A stretch of DNA of 64,000 bases, from the NCBI RefSeq assembly GCF_000485595.1, contig NW_014577754.1, forward strand, positions 83,577-147,576, read 5' to 3'. This stretch comes from Priapulus caudatus. Taxonomy: Eukaryota; Priapulida; Priapulimorpha; Priapulimorphida; Priapulidae. Both the position numbers and the translations under genes were made by a program. The notes beneath the pieces were generated by a model. It worked only from the letters and a program-made list of their open reading frames with translations. It was not told the origin of the DNA and did no database searches. Below are positions 34,083 through 45,463 of the stretch, piece after piece. Numbering within the stretch: the stretch's first letter is position 1; the number at the start of each line of letters is the position of its first letter.

Positions 34083-36062
34083 TGATACTCATGCACACTC
34101 ACACACACACACACGCACACACACACACATGATACTCATGCACACGCTCACACGCGTGCACGCACGCATGCACGCACACACACACACACATGTACACAAA
34201 GATAAACGAATAATTTAACTTTGTCGTATATTTTAGCATGCATGCCAAAGTGTGAGGGGCACCTATTTAAGTCTGCCCCAACACTTGAACAGCTATTGAA
34301 AATAGCACGTGCAGGGAAAAAAATCCCATAGAAGAAATCACCAACTGGTTTAAACAAAGGAGTGTAAATTGTTATCCTGAAATAACAACAAACAAGCCAT
34401 TAAGTTAAAAGTAAAAAATATGCCATAGCTTTTGACAGCAGTTGTACATAACTTAACACGTGCATCTCATGTCCATATTTATAGCAGAACATTGTCTGGG
34501 TGCACATGCGTGCATGTGAGCATGTCTGTCTGTACATGTATCTTCACAGTGCAACATTTGTAACTGATACTATCTTTGCTGGCCAGACATCACTGATTAC
34601 CCACAGTTAAAAGCAGCCAGTATTGGATTTGTGGTGGAACGAGCCAAACTGCATGCAGTGGGCCTTCGTAGACTCAGGATACCACTGCCACAATGCTAGC
34701 ACTATTTTTAAAGTGGGCGGAGCTCCGGGGAAATCCAGCAAATGGAGATTCGTAAACAGCGTATGATTTGAAAGAGGTAACTGGGCACACAATCCGCGTA
34801 CTATTTCGTATCACTATTTTATCAAATTTTTCATGAAATAACGGTGAGATTTTTAATACCTTTGCAACTCTTATTAGTCCTAATCTTATTACATAGGATA
34901 CGAGTAACGTGGCTGCTGTAAAACTTGTAGTAAAAAAGCGTTACAAATTGTAACGGAAATCTACTTGTGGCAGTGGTGAATTGAGCAAGAGCGCCATATG
35001 TCGTGGAGGTTGGGAACGGGCAAGTGTAAAGTCGTTTACGTTGTCCAGGATTGCACGACTCATGTGCTGCATGGATTAATGTACTGAAACAAGTGTATGT
35101 TAGATTGGATTTATCCAACGCAGCTATAAGTTTTTGTGTGACTATTTGCATGCATATATTTCCTAGTGGAAGTTGGATGTTTCAATTACTGGAAACATGT
35201 ACACATCTGCAGCATAAACTACATATAGGCTTATTCATCTTACCAGTGAATGGAGCATCATAAATAGTATGATTCTAGCAACATATAAGACCACTGGATC
35301 AGATCACACTCCACACTACTGCACGCAAGACTTAAAATGTCCACACGGAGATCTAGTAATCATGTGCATGCCAACACGTGTCACTGGAACTTGTGTGAAC
35401 TATAAACAGACCGTAGTCTGCATTTTGGCTGTTACCCAGAAAAGATACGCTGTAGTATCTGTGTGCGCATACATGTGTGACTCTATCTGGTGTGAACGCA
35501 TGAGTAAGGTCAAAGTCAATTTTGAATGATGATTCGTCGGAAAGAACTAATGATAACCCTGATCCTAACATGAGCCTATACCCATCATTGAAATTTGCGG
35601 CCCTATAGCAGCGCAGTATCTAGATTCCACTGCGATCCACGGTGTTGATCTGTCTATTTAACCAAATTTGTCTCTCTCCATCTTTGATACAGTCCACTGG
35701 ACGGTTCAAGGATAGATGATGTCCAGTAATACTAATAGTAATACTATTACTAATACTAGCAACGAGTCTAACCTCAAAAGATAAATTTGCACATTCTTTG
35801 GCCAGCGGCAGTTAATGTAAGCGGGCTATAGTACTAGAGCTATGTGTTGTATTACTATTATTAGTACTATTAGTATTAGTATATTAGTATTACTATATTC
35901 TATGGTTTAACACTCACTGTGACTTACCAGTTCTGCTTTTCTTCCTGTAGTTTTTAAACCTCTTTCTTTCAATACCTGTTTCAGCTGTGATACACTCTGC
36001 GCGTCATAGACCCCTGCCGTGCTATCACTATAACGCGTCGTCTGCTTGTCCCCTTTTGGCAT
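25332..36062 (-). CDS. VMP1: Vacuole membrane protein 1 with an N-terminal SAP domain
   Basis: VMP1 is an ER multispanning protein of the VTT/DedA group, a lipid scramblase acting in autophagosome formation and ER contact sites. Exons, 5' to 3': 36062-35928, 32846-32696, 32224-32116, 31788-31698, 31351-31241, 29085-29006, 27588-27489, 26916-26785, 26643-26563, 26422-26244, 25841-25739, 25475-25332. They join without a frame break to 471 aa; human VMP1 is about 406. Diagnostic stretches are [46 protein letters not shown] and [20 protein letters not shown]. Exon 1 starts at the first ATG after an in-frame stop. It encodes [13 protein letters not shown] and ends in GRKAEL; exon 2 continues LQRLK, completing a SAP helix-turn-helix. 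An internal ATG at 32795 would give a 409-aa form without SAP. The SAP fusion rests on one phase-0 junction across a 3.1-kb intron. Confidence 0.9.
26086..26205 (+). repeat. Degenerate (CCCTAA)n tract in VMP1 intron
   Basis: CCCTAACCCTAA units are mixed with CTAAAACTAACC variants, between VMP1 exons 10 and 11. Unlike the tracts at 16.9 and 41.9 kb, I could not see inverted arms around it. Confidence 0.9.
27640..27730. repeat. (TA)n microsatellite
   Basis: Alternating TATA with short interruptions lies directly beside the next element, a likely insertion hot spot. Confidence 0.9.
27731..28168. mobile_element. Small MITE-like element with CAGGGTTCTCCCC ends
   Basis: The left end CAGGGTTCTCCCC and the right end GGGGAGAACCC(AG) are inverted, and both are flanked by TATATA tracts. 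That makes a target duplication unreadable. The CAGGG start is hAT-like. No coding capacity is seen. It sits in a VMP1 intron. Confidence 0.55.
28305..28500. repeat. 20-bp minisatellite (CAGCGATCACGGATCAGAAT)n
   Basis: About nine to ten units occur with small variants in a VMP1 intron. Frames across it are repeat translations. Confidence 0.9.
29130..30985. repeat. 41-bp minisatellite in VMP1 intron, clean edges and noisy middle
   Basis: The unit is ATTAAACAACAA(A/G)CACTATG + ATGTATGGTGCCCCCTGCAGG. Units at 29150-29260 and from about 30590 to 30985 are almost identical, with CTGCAGGATT, ATGCTGTATT or CAGCAGGATT variants. Units in about 29265-30560 are full of single-base indels. Confidence 0.95.
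33005..34195. repeat. 1.2-kb (CA)n microsatellite in VMP1 intron 1
   Basis: It is CA-rich throughout, with CACACCACAC and ACAACAC irregularities. The edges hold small units ACACACATGATACTCATGCA repeated several times. Poly-His/Thr and Cys/Val frames here are artefacts of composition. Confidence 0.95.
34196..35927. other. Rest of VMP1 intron 1
   Basis: No additional exon is needed between the SAP exon and exon 2, since their junction is in phase. The minus frame 35353-35571 has a weak transposase-like SDESSF string but no supporting motif. 35715-35890 is an irregular AGTACTATTAGT-type repeat. Confidence 0.5.
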
Positions 36063-36394
36063 TATTCTATTGCAGTATTCGATTTTTTTAGGTTAAACAG
36101 CGATCGATGATAACACATCACCATGCGAAAAACGACATCTTGTAATGAAGCTGGTATCTTAACAAATGAACATCTCTGGACGGCTTAGCGACACGTTGCG
36201 GGAGGAATTGTTACTTATTCCAGCCCATCATTCACTAGGACCATAGAAATTATATATACTAGTTAGGCATTAGTTATTAATGTCCATATATATTTATATG
36301 GCAAGGACAATACATTACCCTTTTGTATCATGCTCTACGGATATATTTTCCAAAACAAAATCAAATACAATGAACTGCAAAATTTTATATAACG

Positions 36395-36877
36395 CAGTGC
36401 TCGAAATAAGAAAAAAAATGTGGTCCTGAACCCAGGCATCAAATCAGGTTGTCCGCAACAATTTCTGGTTGTACCAAAAAATATCCCCAAATCTCCTATT
36501 TTCAATCACATAATAATATGATCAGAAAACACCCAAAAACAGTGGCGTAGCCAGGATTTTCTAACAAAGGGGGGCAAAAAACAGCAAACTGCGCAAAATA
36601 GTGGATGATCGACTTAACTCCCAAGATATGTAATTGTTTAGTGGCGGGTCTAGGATTCCAAGAAGGGGGTGAAAAACAGGTGGGGGGCATAACTTATAAG
36701 GGTACTCCCCCAGAAAATTTTGAAAATGTAGATCGCAGGAGATGGTATTTGCGGCACCTTTGAGTACATGTACAGCCTTCATTCTGACTACGACAATTCT
36801 CTTTTTAGTAGAACAATTCTTTTTTTTAAACTGATCAACATATATGAATCACCACTCCCCCCCCAACAACGCCACTG
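36395..36877. mobile_element. Truncated hAT-like element (5' end) carrying a nested one
   Basis: It begins CAGTGCTCGAAATAAG, the same terminus as the full-length copies at 45654 and 57089, and is homologous to their first about 500 bp. The matching right end is missing. Confidence 0.75.
36540..36877. mobile_element. 338-bp nested hAT-like MITE
   Basis: The ends CAGTGGCGTAGCCAGG and CAACAACGCCACTG are inverted. The flanks CCCAAAAA (36532-36539) and CCCCAAAA (36878-36885) look like a one-base-slipped 8-bp duplication. CAGTGGCGTAGCCAGG is a hAT-type terminus I recall from several animals. It is inserted in the larger CAGTGCT element. Confidence 0.7.
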
Positions 36878-36889
36878 CCCCAAAACATA

Positions 36890-37530
36890 CTGTAGGAGTG
36901 ATATCTTTAAATTTATTTTATTTCAACTTGTAAACTTAATACTTGGCATGAATCAGGACGGTCATCGTGACTAGTTAATCTTCTTTTGCATGAGTCTTGA
37001 CATTAGCAAAAAAAAATTATTTTTGGTTTCTAAAAATGCAAGACATCGGGTTTCAGGGTATTCACTCATACCAGGGGCGTAAATCCCGAGGGGAGGTGCA
37101 TCCCCCCGCTCTTGAAGGAAGGGGGATGGCCTGTACAAATAATATCCCCCCTGAGATTCAAAAAAAAAAGAGAAAAAAAAGAATAGCCAAAAAGTATGGT
37201 TGCAAACATACAAAAACACGTGAAATTGTGAGAAATTGCAATTCTTACCTGTGTTTTAATACATGTATTATTACTATAGTAACCTAACTGTGTACGCTCT
37301 CTGAAAAGTCATGAAAAGTGTTTTGAATCCTAACTTGTAGGGTTGAGTCTAGGGTTGAGATAGTGTCATCAGACATGAGAATATGGCCCACAGTATGCCT
37401 CAGATTGCAGGAAAATGGCTTAAATATTTCAAAATTTTCTGGGAGGGCATAGAGAATCTAGACAGACTTGCATATATATAATATTATTACTGAAGATAAC
37501 ATAAACTTCATGTTTATACTAAAATGTAAT
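36890..37530. other. Intergenic DNA between VMP1 and GPN3
   Basis: It contains fragments with CCAGGGGCGTAAATCCCGAG-like transposon ends at about 37072-37150. No gene is seen. Confidence 0.45.
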
Positions 37531-37537
37531 AGAACTG

Positions 37538-37543
37538 TTTATT
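37538..37543 (-). terminator. Candidate poly(A) signal of GPN3
   Basis: Minus-strand AATAAA lies about 145 bp after the GPN3 stop codon (37687). Confidence 0.6.
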
Positions 37544-37686
37544 TTCCATCATATTAGTAAGTAGCATGATCATCAGACACCATATATTTGTAATTAATTA
37601 TGATATAGGTGGTATATGGTGTAGGAAATCATTTGTACATGGTATTTAAAATTCCTTCTTTTCTTTTGCTAGTCGTCAATATAATC

Positions 37687-40600
37687 CTAAAGATCATCTT
37701 CATCACCTTCTTCGCCAACATCCTATAAAAGCCATACAACATTAGACTTATTCATTTGCCATGTTATGCACAGAGCTCTGCGAAGATATATAAAACAAAT
37801 GACTGAATTTTTCAAGCTTGTTAATTTTACCTTTGGCTCTTTTGGCTCTAGATCTTCCCCATACTGTATTGTGTTGTCAACTGCATATAGAACATCACCA
37901 ATGGAGTCTTCATCTGCAACGTTCATTGGGATAAAAGACACAAGACTGTAGTCCTCTATCTGAAAAAGTGCAACACCCTTCATATTAAATCAAAACTTTG
38001 TGGCGCCATCTTGTGGCATGCTGAAACAAATCACACACTATTTATATACCAGTAATTCTTAACATTTTCTCTGTACAATCAAAATGGTATACAAAGTTGA
38101 TTAACTTACTGAAACCTTAACAGCACACTAAGAATGGTGTGGTAGCTTTTTGTATCCCACAGATAAAAAGTGGAAGAGAAAGACATGAGACTTTTATCAG
38201 GTTCACTTACCAGATTGGCAATGGCTCGACTGAGTTTGTAGAAGCGTTCGTGCCAGTGTGTATCCTCATCTTCATGTACTCCCAAGAGCTGACTCACATC
38301 TGGATCTAAATATCTACACAGTAAACAATATCACATCAAAATTCATTCACGAAAATAATCTACTTAGTTTTTCAACAAAATGGACTTATCACATGTGCTT
38401 ATTTTACTTTAGTACCCAGTACGAAATGCAATTCTTGATCTATTTTGGGTGGTGTAAGTTTCCAGTTCTCATTAAACACGTAAAGTTTTATTCTTATATC
38501 CCCATTACAAATAACAAGCACAACAGACAAACTATATTATGTCAGCAATATAAATCCACACAGTTATCATGCCTACTTGCTACCCAGACCAAGTACACCC
38601 TACGTGTGACAGCTACGTGTACAGCTAAACAGATGGCCGCACGCTAGCTCTACTCGTGTATCCGCTACGCTCCTGCCACATGAAGGGCCGTTCCCTCGTG
38701 TAGCAGAAGCGAAGGGGCCGCAGGGAGCGCAGGTAGCGCAGGGAGCGCAGGTAGCGCAGGGAGCGCAGGGAGCAAAGGTAGAGCTAGTCGCACGCCTACT
38801 TCTCAAGTTCTTGCTTCGTGGACTTTGACAGCAGGTCGACCTTGCTGAGCACATTAATGTGCGGTAATTCCAGGTTCACCATCGTCGACAGTGCCACCAG
38901 CACGCCGGAGAAGTACTTGCTCGTCTGCACGAGAAACTGGGCATCTAACAGGAAGACGCTGCAGACACGGAAATCCCAACTCTGTAGGCAGTCGACGAGC
39001 TGCCTCATGACGGGCAGGTGCGTGTACAATTCTATCTGACCTGTCCTCAACAGACGTGCAAGAACGGACGAATTCAGAAAGATGACATTTCCACTAATAA
39101 CATCGAAGGAAACCTTTCTTATATTTCTTAATAATTGTGTATTTATTTTATGACATATTCATTAATTAATTTACATGTTGCTATAGCTCTAGGAAAGGCC
39201 AACCAATACTTACCCGGGCAGTCAAAGAGAATATAGTCATCATCTCCATCTCCCAGCTGTTCTTGAAGCCAATCAAAATTCTGTGCAAAATACCTTGACA
39301 AAAACAAAGTGCAAATGTACATGCAATGCGCAAGATTTTGGAATACAGAGAAACAGAGTATCTCATATGTTGTGAAAGCTCGAGAGACATAAATAATTTT
39401 TATTATTATTAAATATGGCTGCCGCTGGTATGTCGTGACATAACAGCTGAGACACAGGAAATTAAACTTACTCCATACAAAATACAAGACCACCATTAGG
39501 TCCAAAGTGTAGATCCTCATCTTCCACTACATCATCAAGGTGTATCAGCTCTCTTATATCTACAAAAAAGAACAAGGGCACAAGTAGTGCTGCATGTGTA
39601 AAACGTTATACTAATCAATGGCTGTGGTTAGGAGAATGTACCCATCAAAAATATACACAGAAATAGCTTCAGCATAATTTCTTGGTATAAACTATGAGTA
39701 AATATATTCTTTTATTTAAAAACTACCAATGCAAATTCCTAATTGTTAGAAAAATAATTCATTTTCGTTATAGCAGTCTACACTATGTGAGTATTAAATG
39801 TGCACACCTATATATAGTAAGCTGTGATTCAGCTTTTACTTACCAGCCAAAACATTGTACTGAAACTGCTCAGCTGCGGGATCTAAGTTAACGACGTGAA
39901 TGCTACGCCTCGTAGCTTCACCATGCTTCTGTATCGTGCTGCAGTAAGTCGACTGAAATGTATTACTGCCGATCATCATTCACTTTCTTCGTATTCTTGC
40001 TAATACATAGATATAATTAACTGCTGAGCACAATGAGCATACACACACATGCATGCAGGAATGTACGCACATGCATATGTACCTATATATACATACACAC
40101 GCATGCAGGAATGCACGCACATGCATATGTACCTCTATATACACATACACACGCATGCAGGAATGCACGCACATGCATATGTACCTATATACACATACAC
40201 ACGCATGCAGGAATGCACGCACATGCATATGTACCTATATACACATACACACGCATGCAGGAATGCACGCACATGCATATGTACCTATATACACATACAC
40301 ACGCATGCAGGAATGCACGCACATGCATATGTACCGTTATATACCACATACACACGCATCGCAGGAATGCACACACATGCATATGTACCTATATACACTA
40401 CACACCTCATGCAGGAATGCACGCACATGCATATGTACCTATATACACATACACGCACGGCATGCAGGAATGTACGGCACATGCATATTTACCTATAATA
40501 CACATACGCACGCATGCAGGAATGCACGCCACATGCATATGTACTATATACACATACGCACGCATGCAGGAATGCATCGCACATGCATATATATGTACCT

Positions 40601-42823
40601 ATATACACATACACACGCATGCAGGAATACATGCACACGCACGTATACAGTATACATATATATATACATGTATATACATGCACACACAAATACACATACA
40701 CGTCTATAGCTGCGTCAAGTGCGATATAGCAAGTGATTTTGTAAGAAGGTTGCAGGGTTATGCACATTCACAGTGTTTGTAGTACAGTTTCCTCAAGTCT
40801 GCCTGAGTGAGTTCCGTTCTATATTCACAAGTCATGCTAGTACAGTAAAACTCGCATAAGTCGGCACTTTTGAGACCAGCATTTTTGTGACGACTTACGA
40901 AAATGACGATTATCGCGTAAGTCGTCATTTCGTCGATTTATGTGTAAGTTGTCAAAATTATGACTTATGCGTGTATATCGTCATTTTGATGACTTACAAA
41001 GCAGCCGGCTACACCGCTATCTGAGGCGATGCACATCGTGCTGCGCACGTGCCTGTGGCTGGGACAGCAAGTACGGGTGGGTGGGGGTGAGGGGAGTGCA
41101 CTGATTGTTTCAGTAGCATGGGGCATACATGTTCATTATACTGAATATGTAGGGGGGGTGGGCACCGCTGGTATGAGGGAGCGACAGCAAAACTCTTTCT
41201 TGAATTGAGAAAAAAAGCTGCAATTGGCACGCATGTACATTCGCTGTACATTGGGCTGCATACACTGTGCCATCCGCATTTCTGATGACGACTTACAGAT
41301 AGGATTTTTTACTGTTGTTTGTATTACATGGGACCTGCATGTCTGAGGGCGACGACTTGTACATAATGACGACTTGTAAATGACGACTTAAGGCGGGGCT
41401 ATATTCTAATGGATTTATCATTAGAGAAAATTGGGACTTTGATTTCCATGACGACTTATGCGAATTGACGAGTTAGGCGATGGCGACTTATGTGAGTTTT
41501 ACTGTACTATAAGTATTTGCCGTACTTGCATGCTCTCGCATGTACTAGCTCTCTGTGTGTATGCTCTGCCATCAGTGCATGCTCTGTAACCCTTTAGTCC
41601 CTTCTTTCCTGGTCCCTTGCACGTTGCAGTTGCGCACGAAGGGTCGTTGTCGTAACAGGTACTAACAGATATGTACCCGAGGTACATATCTGTATACACA
41701 AATGTACCTGACCAATGTGTTTTCTACATAACCGTACCGCTGCGCTCCATTTACGTACCTCGCGGGAATATATTCACATGGCGCGAACGGCGGGTGTTGC
41801 TATCCCCCGGGCGTGGAGGACGCCGCACCGATGGCAGCACTAGTATTAGGATTAATATTATTCGTATTAGTATTAGTATTAGGTTATGGTTAGGGTTAGG
41901 ATTAGGATTAGGATTAGAGGTGTAGGGTTAGGGTTAGGGTTAGGGTTACGTGTTAGGGTTAGGGTTAGGGTTAGGGTTAGAGTTTTTGCATCAGTGATAT
42001 CTGTCCCCACACCATAGATTAATTTTTGTGGATCACACCGCCTATATAAAGCGCTACGAGATATATATATTTAGTGTAAGATTTCCGCGTTGGAGTGTTG
42101 GAGTTATCGTTACCGTATTAGTAATCATTTGAAGTATACGTCAACTGTATCACGTGACCGTCCTCTCTACGCCCGGGGATAGCAACACCACGGTGAGGCT
42201 GGACGCGATTTCGGCTTTTACGACAATACCACGCGACTTCACGATACTTCCCGCCGAGGTACGTAAATGGAAGCGGCAGGGGCGGTAACGGCTTTAGTAG
42301 AAACAACATTGGTCAGGTACATTTGTGTATACAGATATGTACCTCGGGTACATATCTGTAGTACCTGTTACGACAACGACCCTTTGAGCTGCAGTTGCCA
42401 GTGCAAGTGATCAGGAGCGAATGAAAACAAATGAGTTGCTCTTGCACGAAGTCTCTTGCATGCACTTATTTAGCTCTACTCTAGTACTATAGCCCGCGTA
42501 CAGTTGCCGAAGGTACTAGTACTAGTAGTACTACTACTAGTAGTAGTAGTAGTACTAGTAGTAGTAGTAGTACTAGTAGTAGTACTAGTACTAGTAGTAG
42601 TACTAGTAGTAGTACTAGTAGTAGTAGTACTAGTAGTAGTAGTAGTACTAGTAGTAGTAGTAGTACTAGTAGTAGTACTAGTACTAGTAGTAGTACTAGT
42701 AGTAGTACTAGTACTAGTAGAGAGTAGAGGCTGAGTAGTACTAAAACAGTAAAAGTAGTAGAGCTAGCACTTATTTACCTTTCCGCTGCCAGCAGGCCCG
42801 ATTACTAACTGGGCATAACGCAT
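37687..42823 (-). CDS. GPN3: GPN-loop GTPase 3
   Basis: A small GTPase of the GPN family that works with GPN1 in assembly and nuclear import of RNA polymerase II. Exons 5' to 3': 42823-42779, 39952-39844, 39559-39472, 39293-39214, 39040-38800, 38313-38211, 37959-37831, 37722-37687. The joined frame is 276 aa (human about 284). Visible motifs are the P-loop GPAGSGKST (9-17, split by intron 1), NLDPAAE, the family-defining GPN (71-73), DCPG (105-108) and SKVD (173-176). The C-terminus is acidic ([11 protein letters not shown]), as in relatives. An identical exon 1 occurs at 55662-55706, so which one belongs to this transcript depends on the assembly error described below. Intron 1 holds the 50-bp minisatellite. 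It is head-to-head with ARPC3. Confidence 0.95.
38715..38785. repeat. 18-bp tandem repeat (GCAGGGAGCGCAGGTAGC)n beside a GPN3 donor
   Basis: A few GC-rich units start about 15 bp inside intron 5 of GPN3, next to the AA|GTAGGC donor. Confidence 0.7.
40040..40640. repeat. 50-bp minisatellite in GPN3 intron 1
   Basis: The unit contains CACACGCATGCAGGAATGCA + CGCACATGCATATGTACC + TATATACACATA. About 11 units occur; those after 40330 carry indels. The array reappears at 45190-45463 and 53396-53640 and marks the joins of the duplicated blocks. Confidence 0.95.
40843..41503. mobile_element. 661-bp Tc1/mariner-type MITE with TA target duplication
   Basis: The ends CAGTAAAACTCGCATAAG and CTTATGTGAGTTTTACTG are inverted and flanked by TA on both sides. 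This is the pattern of pogo/Tigger-like non-autonomous elements. Several internal GACGACTTA/TAAGTCGTC mirror pairs can fold. It encodes no transposase. The duplicated copy is at 53829-54488. Confidence 0.85.
41640..42395. mobile_element. Foldback element with telomeric-type core
   Basis: The left arm (about 41640-41830) and right arm (about 42150-42395) are inverted. Each contains the hairpin ACAGATATGTACC / GGTACATATCTGT and GGGTCGTTGTCGTAACAG. A TTAGGG tract lies between the arms. The copy in the other block is 54625-55365. No target duplication was found. Confidence 0.8.
41878..41985 (+). repeat. (TTAGGG)n interstitial tract
   Basis: It runs from ATTAGTATT through ATTAGG to GTTAGGG units, about 12 in all. 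The tract at 54860-54962 is the other copy. Confidence 0.95.
42505..42722. repeat. (AGT)n trinucleotide repeat
   Basis: AGTAGTAGTACTAGT units lie in GPN3 intron 1, 60 bp from the exon 1 donor. The copy at 55488-55601 is about 100 bp shorter, a length difference of the kind seen between alleles or from read error. Confidence 0.95.
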
Positions 42824-43103
42824 ATTCTACCGTGAATTATAAATAAAAGACTACAGAAATACATCGATCATGCTCAAAGTTCAAACACGCGCCAACAGCG
42901 TGTCGCAACTGAACGAACATTATTTACACCACGACATTTACAACATAGTCACTGCGTCTAGCTCCTTGCCTCTCAGCAAGACAGTACGGTGCTGCCCTCT
43001 TTCACAGATTTTCGTGCCGTTTCGCGTTAGAGGGCACTACTGTACAGGAAGGGTGTTGTGTTTCGGAGAGATTTGTTAATATTTGTTATCAAAAGAGATC
43101 ACA
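42824..43103. promoter_or_regulatory. Bidirectional GPN3/ARPC3 promoter, copy 1
   Basis: 280 bp separates the GPN3 ATG (minus) from the ARPC3 ATG (plus). No TATA box is obvious. The sequence must contain both 5' UTRs and start sites. It matches 55707-55986. Confidence 0.7.
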
Positions 43104-44087
43104 ATGCCAGTAAGTACAAAAAATGTCTATCTGAGTAATTGTTACATTGTTTCGCTTAGACTCGCTCTTCGACGCAATTGACTGTGCTTGTCATCGCTAA
43201 CAGTTTGTTTGTCATACGCACTCACGTCCACATACACACTGTCACTGTCTCAGTCACAGTGTCAGTGTGACTCACACCTATCAGTATCAGCTATGACTAG
43301 TATGACTATGAGTCTATGTATGACAACACCCCCGGGGGGGGTCACTATATATGCCGGTATTACCCCATGTGCGTTCTCACTAAAAATAATAGGCCCCCTA
43401 GTGCGAACTGCACATTGGAAAACCCTACCCCCTATTGCAGACACAATTGAAGAATATACCACCCCCTATACACCCATTGACAGTTCTGCGCCTGTGTTCT
43501 GCGCCATTAGTTACGCATCTCCGCGAGAGCCCGGATGTGCGAGTAAACTCCGCCATATTGTTTATCTCGATGCGTTATCTGCCTTGCATACGCAGGTCGC
43601 TCACCTTTGTGTCGAAGAACAGTGCATGTAGCAGGGAATAGAGCACCGATAATGGATGACCTGAGTGACATGACACTTGATACATTGAAATTATGGTCAA
43701 TGCATGCTCTAAAAGTCTTTCTTAAGCCAATACGATCCGTTTGAGCAGCCCTTCACACTACACGTTAACGCCATTGTTCGCGCATTTTACTCGCGCTTTC
43801 TGGGACGGAAACTCCTCCCGACCTTTGACCTTAGACTAAGCGCATGCGCAGTGTTAAACTGTCAATGGGTGTATGGCATACACAATGAAAATATCCCACC
43901 CCCTATTGCATACACAATGAAAGAGTCCTACCCGGACCCCTACCCCCTATTGCGAGGTCTTGCAGACAAGTGGAGGGCAAAGAGTGGAGGGAATGGAGGG
44001 GGCCCGTGAGGGGGGCTTACTGCGGGCGCGGTGCTTGACTTGAACGATCCCGATCGAGGGCTTATTGCGGGATTAGCTTTGTAACTG

Positions 44088-45463
44088 CACGAGAAACTGG
44101 GCATCTAACAGAAGACGCTGCAGACACGGAAATCCCAACTCTGTAGGCAGTTCGACGGCTGCCTTCATGACGGGCAGGTGCGTGTACAATTCTATCTGAC
44201 CTGTCCTCAACAGACGTGCAAGAACGGACGAATTCAGAAAGATGACATTTCCACTAATAACATCGAAGGAAACCTTTCTTATATTTCTTAATAATTGTGT
44301 ATTTATTTTTATGACATATTCATTAAATTATTAACATGTTGCTATAGCTCTAGAAAGCGCCAACCAATACTTACCCGGGAGTCAAAGAGAAATAGTCATC
44401 ATCTCCATCTCCCCAGCTGTTCTTGAAGCCAATCAAATCTCGTGGAAAATACCTTGACAAAAACAAAGTGCAAATGTACATGCAATGCGCAAGATTTTGG
44501 AATACAGAGAAACAGAGTATCTCATATGTTGTGAAGCTCGAGAGACATAAATAATTTTTATTATTATTAAATATGGCTGGCGCTGGTTATGTCGTGACAT
44601 AACAGCTGAGACACAGGAAATTAAACTTACTCCATACAAAATACAAGACCACCATTAGGTCAAGTGTAGATCCTCATCTTCCACTACATCATCAAAGGTG
44701 TATCAGCTCTCTTATATCTACACAAAAAGAACAAGGGCACAAGTAGTGCTGCATGTGTAAAACGTTATACTAATCAATGGCTGTGGTTAAGAGAATGTAC
44801 CCTCAAAAATATACAAGAAATAGCTTCAGCATAATTTCTTGGTATAAACTATGAGTAAATATATTCTTTTTTTAAAAACTACCAATGCAAATTCCTAATT
44901 GTTAGAAAAATAATTCATTTTCGTTATAGCAGTCTACACTATGTGAGTATTAAATGTGCACACCTATATATAGTAAGCTGTGATTCAGCTTTTACTTACC
45001 AGCCAAAACATTGTACTGAAACTGCTCAGCTGCGGATCTAAGTTACGACGTGAATGCTACGCCTCGTAGCTTCACCATGCTTCTGTATCGTGCCTGCAGT
45101 AGTCGACTGAAATGTATTACTGCCGATCATCATTCACTTTCTTCGTATTCTTGTAATACATAGATATAATTAACTGCTGAGCAGCAATGAGCATACACAC
45201 ACATGCATGCAGGAATGTATCGCACATGCATATCTGTACCTATATATACTACACCACGCATGCAGCGAATGCAACGCACATTGCCATATGTACCTCTATA
45301 TACACATACACACGCATGCAGGAATGCACGCAACATGCATATGTACCTATATACACATACACACGCATGCCAGGAATGCACGCACATGCATATGTACCTA
45401 TATACACATACACACTCATGCAGGAATGCACGCACATGCATATTGTACCTATATACACATACA
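44088..45463 (-). pseudogene. GPN3: Displaced, frameshifted repeat of GPN3 exons 5-2
   Basis: It matches 38930 to about 40435 collinearly. Partial exon 5 is at 44092-44200, exon 4 at 44375-44452 (78 nt, not 80), exon 3 at 44631-44717 (87, not 88) and exon 2 at 45000-45106 (107, not 109). Every complete exon has a frame-breaking indel while splice sites remain. It starts abruptly inside exon 5 and ends in Ns within the 50-bp minisatellite. This is best read as a misplaced raw-read segment. Confidence 0.85.

Noticed and set aside
33152-34132. Long His/Thr and Cys/Val open frames on both strands
   Set aside because: They are translations of a (CA)n microsatellite.
35353-35571. Minus frame with SDESSF, reminiscent of Tc1-type transposase
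   Set aside because: Only one short string resembles the family. No DDE spacing, upstream helix-turn-helix or inverted ends were found.
40033-40782. 249-aa frame over the 50-bp minisatellite
   Set aside because: Repeat translation inside GPN3 intron 1, with antisense frames equally long.
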